DNA from: Purshia tridentata
Lineage: Eukaryota > Streptophyta > Magnoliopsida > Rosales > Rosaceae
Direction: 5' to 3'
Assembly (NCBI GenBank): GCA_003254885.1
Contig: QANT01008537.1
Coordinates: forward strand, 1-64,000
Length of the DNA stretch: 64,000 bases
Part shown: one piece after another, positions 59,702 through 64,000 of the stretch
Numbering within the stretch: the stretch's first letter is position 1
How the letters are laid out: the number at the start of each line of letters is the position of its first letter
The notes under the pieces: model-generated
What the model was told of the DNA's origin: nothing
The model's database searches: none
What the model saw: the letters and a program-made list of their open reading frames with translations, nothing else
Position numbers and translations under genes: made by a program

Positions 59702-62700
59702 CTTTACTCATATTCCCCATTTTATGTCTTTATATTTATCTTTTGTTGTTTTTTAGTTCTCTTTCTCCTTTCTTTTTTATTTAGGGAGCTATATTTTTGG
59801 CGGATCGTTTAAATGTTAATATAGAAAAAAACATATTATTTAATTTCGTATAATGTAATAACTCAAATCTTAATTTTTTTGGGTTAAGAAACATTAAATT
59901 TAAATCGGGAGTTGGGAGAAGTCTTATATGGAAGTGTTGAATTCAGGTTGCTCTGCATTTGAATTTTCTTCCTAAATCTTTTTCAAAGTTGAATGTGGGT
60001 GGTAGAAGAATTCCTGAGTCAGGTTGATTGGTGCTGGAGGTGTGATCACTGATTACAGGCACTAATGGCAATCATCAAACTTAGATCCCGGTGAAAGAAT
60101 AGAAAGACTGTAAGAAGAAGATGAACTGTTTGGGAGTGAGAATAATTAGTGCTTTAGATTTCTAAAATCCGAAACTGACTATAAAATGTGTGGAAGATCC
60201 ATATGCAAAACTAGTACATGATGTGAGTCTGTACATTGAAGTAGAAAAAGTTTATGTAACACGTGGTATTGACGTACTTGGCTATATCCAAGGGAATATA
60301 AAAGTCAGGAGTCAAACAGTAAGTATTAAAATTCTCACACACACATAATTGGCTCTTGGCATTGTAGTTTTTAGTGATCTTTTAAGATCACATTGTGGTA
60401 GATAGCACCATCAACCAACACAACTTGTTTTTACCATATACATGGAAGGTTACTACTAGATTGGGCGATCTCCTTCTACCTCGCTCCAACGGAACTTTTC
60501 TTCAATGTTCTTATTTACCTTCACCTTCAAAAGCAAAGCACACCTGGCATAATCTTCAACGACCTGCAATAAGCCAAAGCAATTTCCTTTAACAAGCAAT
60601 CAAGCTTCCAGATATGAAGATAGATCCACCATTAGAGTGAAAGGCAAAGAAATTAGATTGTGATGAAATAGAGAATAGATCAATCTGTTAAAAATGGCAA
60701 CCTTATCCTGAGCTAGAAGTTCATATCAAAAAAATGAATTGGACCTGTGGTGAAGGGATTGAACAGCATGATTTCCTGAATCTTGGACCTCGGATCATGA
60801 GTTCGCATGGCTGGCCATCCTCGTCCACGGCCATTTGGTTTATAGATTGGCCCATATAGTAACTAATTTATGATACAAGTCTGAATAATTACTACTATCT
60901 CCATAACTTTCAGCAACACAATATTTCTAAACATATTAACTGTAGCTAAACAAATGAACCTACTTTTCTTTTTTAAAAAGAAAGATAAAAGACCACTTGT
61001 AACATTAATTTTGGGCTTTTGTATCAAAGGCTAAATTTAGCAATTCCTGCCAAAGAGCCGACATTTGAGGTGACAAACCTGCCTATCAATGAGTCTTGGG
61101 GAGGATCAATTTATCATAAATAAATTAACTTAATTCATTGACGGTGTCCCTCCCACTAAGAATTGTCAGATCACCGAGGCTGACTTTCGTCCCTACATAG
61201 CTCCCTTTTCCTGAGACTGTCCCTTGTCCAAAATGTGCAGAAAAAAGGTTGGAATTCTAGCTCTCCTATAGTGGTATATCACTGATGGCTGAGCCCACTA
61301 GAAGAGGAGTTCTTTGCCAGTGGAGCATACATGATACAAATACTACTCTATGTCAATGTTCTGCCTTTCAAGAAACAAATGAAGAATGTAGAAGGGGAAG
61401 AGAGTTCCAGCAACAAATCCCGGATTTTAAAGTTAAGACCTACCCTTGAGCCTTCACCATAAGCTGCGCAGGAAAGGCCTAAAACCAATCTGCGGGAACA
61501 GTGAAGCTTCTGTTTTATTTAAGTGACCTGATGCCCCACCTTAAACACAAAGTTTGGTTTATAATTACACTGGAAAACTAATAACTAGATTACTAAACCT
61601 TAACATCACATTTAATACTAGAAAAAAGGCCAAGATAGGTACAACTAGATTGAGAAAAATGGAAAAATAAGAAATCAAGCAAAGGCGACATTCTATAGGG
61701 AAGAAATGGAATTAAAACATCATTCAATAAGTTTCCAATAGTATCTTGGAATTGTCCCTTTTCTGTTAAAGGCTTTCTTTGTATTTCCAGATAATAGGTA
61801 GGAACATGAACTGAAACATTTTGAAGGTACAAAGAGTATTTAATCGGCTCATTACTGGATACTTCCGACTAGGGGTGGTAATATATGTTGGAGGGCTACA
61901 AATGGTGATTTTCCATGCAGGCACTCAAATATAACTGTCAACCGAAACACTACTTGTTTTTTTCTTTTTATGAGAAACATAACTTTCATCAATAAAAAGA
62001 AAGGGTACAAAACAGTGAACAAGAAAACACTACATGTTATTGATCATTTCAAATTCCAAAAGTGGAACACAACCTGATAATATATGTGTAACACACCAGC
62101 ACACAACATACAACTCTTTAAGAAATGTGTGAGGAATGGAAAACAAAATTACTTATTTTTTTTACAAGGAAAAGACTCAAATATACCATTCTTTTCATGC
62201 ATTAAATAGCATATATTCTATTAGGCCAAAGATTTAAATATTGCAGATTTTATTGTAGATGTAGTGAGTCACTGTGAGTCATTAATTGCACGGCTAAGAC
62301 AATATAATGAATGCTATTGAGGGGCAGCCACATTCATGTCATGCATCCACATCATGTCAAGCATCCGCATCGCACAGGTGAAAACCCCCAATTAAAATAT
62401 CAACCGTATAATACTTACCTTTCCTAAATTTTATGATTTACCATCTCTCCTAATTATCAAACTTAAAATTTTCAATTTTGAAAATGGTTAAAAATGTCTA
62501 TTCTTATTATTATTATTAATTTATGAGATACATACGTTTATTAATAGGAAATAGAAGGTACAAAACAGTTGCAGAAGCTAAAAAACTTACAGTAAAAACT
62601 AAACAGCACATAAACCATCAAGAATCTAAGACACTATAGCCTTCCAATATAGCATAATGATAGCAAAAGAATAGACTCGAAACTCCAAGAAAACCGAAGC

Positions 62701-63662
62701 CATGGGGAAGCCCAGATTTAGACTCTCCTAAAAAATTACCAACTCTTCCCCCTTAGCATCCTCAAACATCCTTATATTTCTCTCCATCTAAACTATGCAA
62801 TATTACAAGAATTATTACACAGGTAATATTGCAGGCAAACTTCATTTTCACACATATATGAAAATCTACTCCAGATGTGTTTACCAATCATGCCGAGAAT
62901 TTCAACATGTAGTCCAGCTATGGAAAAAGGGGGAAGAGCTAATGACTAGCACCTATTTGTGCTGATTCCTCTGAAATAGTTTGAGATATTTTACATGGGG
63001 GAATTCATACTATCTAAAGTTTGATTCTATGGAAGATTCTTCAGGAAGAGCTAATGACATGCATCTATGTGATCTGATTACTTTGAAGCTCTAGTTAAAG
63101 TTACTTCTTAATATGGAGGATGCATTACCATCCAAAGATTTATTCTTAACGGGAAGATTCAGCTTGATGGATACACAAGTAGTAGTTTTCAAGATAAGCG
63201 TTAAAAGTGAAAAAAAATAATCCAATAAACAAAATATCACCAGATTGAAAGTAAAAATAAGGTACTCTTACATCCCAACGCATTGCATGCTCCTCTAAAG
63301 TGACCTACCCTGTTTTGTTTATGGCTACTTCAGGAGTCAAAGGTTCGTTCCAACAGGGGCACAAAAAAATTTATTAGAAGTCATAAGCAAAGGACACACG
63401 GTAATGGCATCATAGGTGGTTCACACAATTTTTTCTACTTAATTGTTGTTACTCATAGTAAGAGGAGTGTCAATCAATATCGTTTATGAGAGTATTGTCT
63501 CTCAAATTTGTTTCCAATTCGGCACCATCTTTGCAGACATCTTCATTTTTTTGTTTGGCCACTTGCAGAGATATTGTATAACTTTGTACAGTGTCCCACA
63601 TCGGATGGGAACTTGAACGTTACTCTATTTATAAGCAAAATTTCAATGCTAGAAGATCGCCG
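59702..63662. other. Gene-poor DNA
   Basis: No gene is recognised. Segments at about 61957-62040 and 62500-62770 share a theme (T-rich start, ATGAGA, then TTATTAATAG or TCATCAATAAA, then GGTACAAAACAG). They may be antisense tails of one dispersed retroelement, without clear ends. A T/A-rich region lies at 62390-62520. Confidence 0.45.
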
Positions 63663-63745
63663 GGCTTGGTAGCGTAAGCCTGTGACCCAAGTGGGGGCAT
63701 TAAGGGGGTTGGATAAGTCGCTTGTCTTGTTCGTGGTTTAAAACC
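63663..63745. mobile_element. Possible SINE-like remnant
   Basis: The stretch GGGCTTGGTAGCGTAAGCC through GGTTTAAAACC looks like a tRNA-derived sequence with weak A- and B-box-like parts, followed by A-rich DNA. No flanking duplication was found. This is a weak call. Confidence 0.3.
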
Positions 63746-64000
63746 GGAATTAACACACTTGAAAAAGACCAAAAAAAAAAAAGTACAAAAATACAAAAAA
63801 ATTCCACGATCCCACAGTTGAAAAAAAAAAAAAACCAGGCAAGCAACCGACTTAGACAGCCCTTTTTTTTTCTTCCATACAAGTCTAAATAATGACTGTC
63901 CAAAGAAAAAGAATGACAACCAATTACTTCCATATAGATTAAGAAATCTATATTTGCAAATGTTGTAATTTTACCATTTCTCTAAACAAATATAGATAGA

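Noticed and set aside
60740-60830. Possible tRNA gene or SINE
   Set aside because: It has weak B-box-like sequence only; no cloverleaf, tail or flanking repeat could be seen.
63629-63933. Overlapping 96- and 77-residue frames on the minus strand
   Set aside because: They are driven by poly-A/poly-T runs and the SINE-like remnant.

Overview
This window is nuclear DNA from a dicot plant. It has GT-AG introns, AT-rich intergenic DNA, (CT)n and (GA)n microsatellites, LTR-type elements, MITEs, tRNA-derived SINEs and plant-specific gene families (DUF247, P-class PPR, Pol IV/V subunit 7). The repeat types and protein sequences feel Rosaceae-like, but that is only an impression. I see no rRNA or tRNA gene and no CRISPR array.

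Region 1 (1-27 kb) is a head-to-tail cluster of three DUF247 genes, all on the minus strand. Copy 1 (273-5205) is a pseudogene interrupted by two LTR-type elements, each with a perfect 5-bp target duplication. Copies 2 (17758-19305) and 3 (25294-26613) are intact single-exon genes. The upstream flanks of copies 1 and 2 are a segmental duplication: both carry the same SINE insertion and an array of ~665-bp tandem repeats (about six units in one, about three in the other). A MITE is present in one flank and absent from the other. A second copy of the 2.7-3.0 kb LTR element lies at 13088-16048.

Region 2 (28-34 kb) holds gene debris: a serine carboxypeptidase-like fragment, two properly bordered exons of pyrroline-5-carboxylate reductase and an unidentified exon, all on the minus strand, then an exon for a defensin-like cysteine-rich secreted peptide.

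Region 3 (34-57 kb) has two tandem RPB7-type genes (Pol IV/V subunit 7 and a diverged paralogue), each a single coding exon behind a 5'-UTR intron. Between them are a 24-bp minisatellite and a Mutator-like transposase remnant. Two intact SAM-dependent methyltransferase genes and one deleted copy follow. They lie in a tandem duplication that also copied the 3' tail of the subunit 7 gene; a MITE with an identifiable empty site separates the duplicates. A lone response-regulator exon and a 42-bp hairpin minisatellite lie between. A 12-exon FKBP62/65-like gene follows, with one non-canonical splice donor.

Region 4 (57.8-64 kb) has an intact Rf-like P-class PPR gene on the minus strand and about 4 kb of gene-poor DNA with weak repeat remnants.

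No operon-like functional unit is visible. The main story is local tandem duplication, decay and transposon insertion, which can be ordered in time from shared insertions and empty sites.
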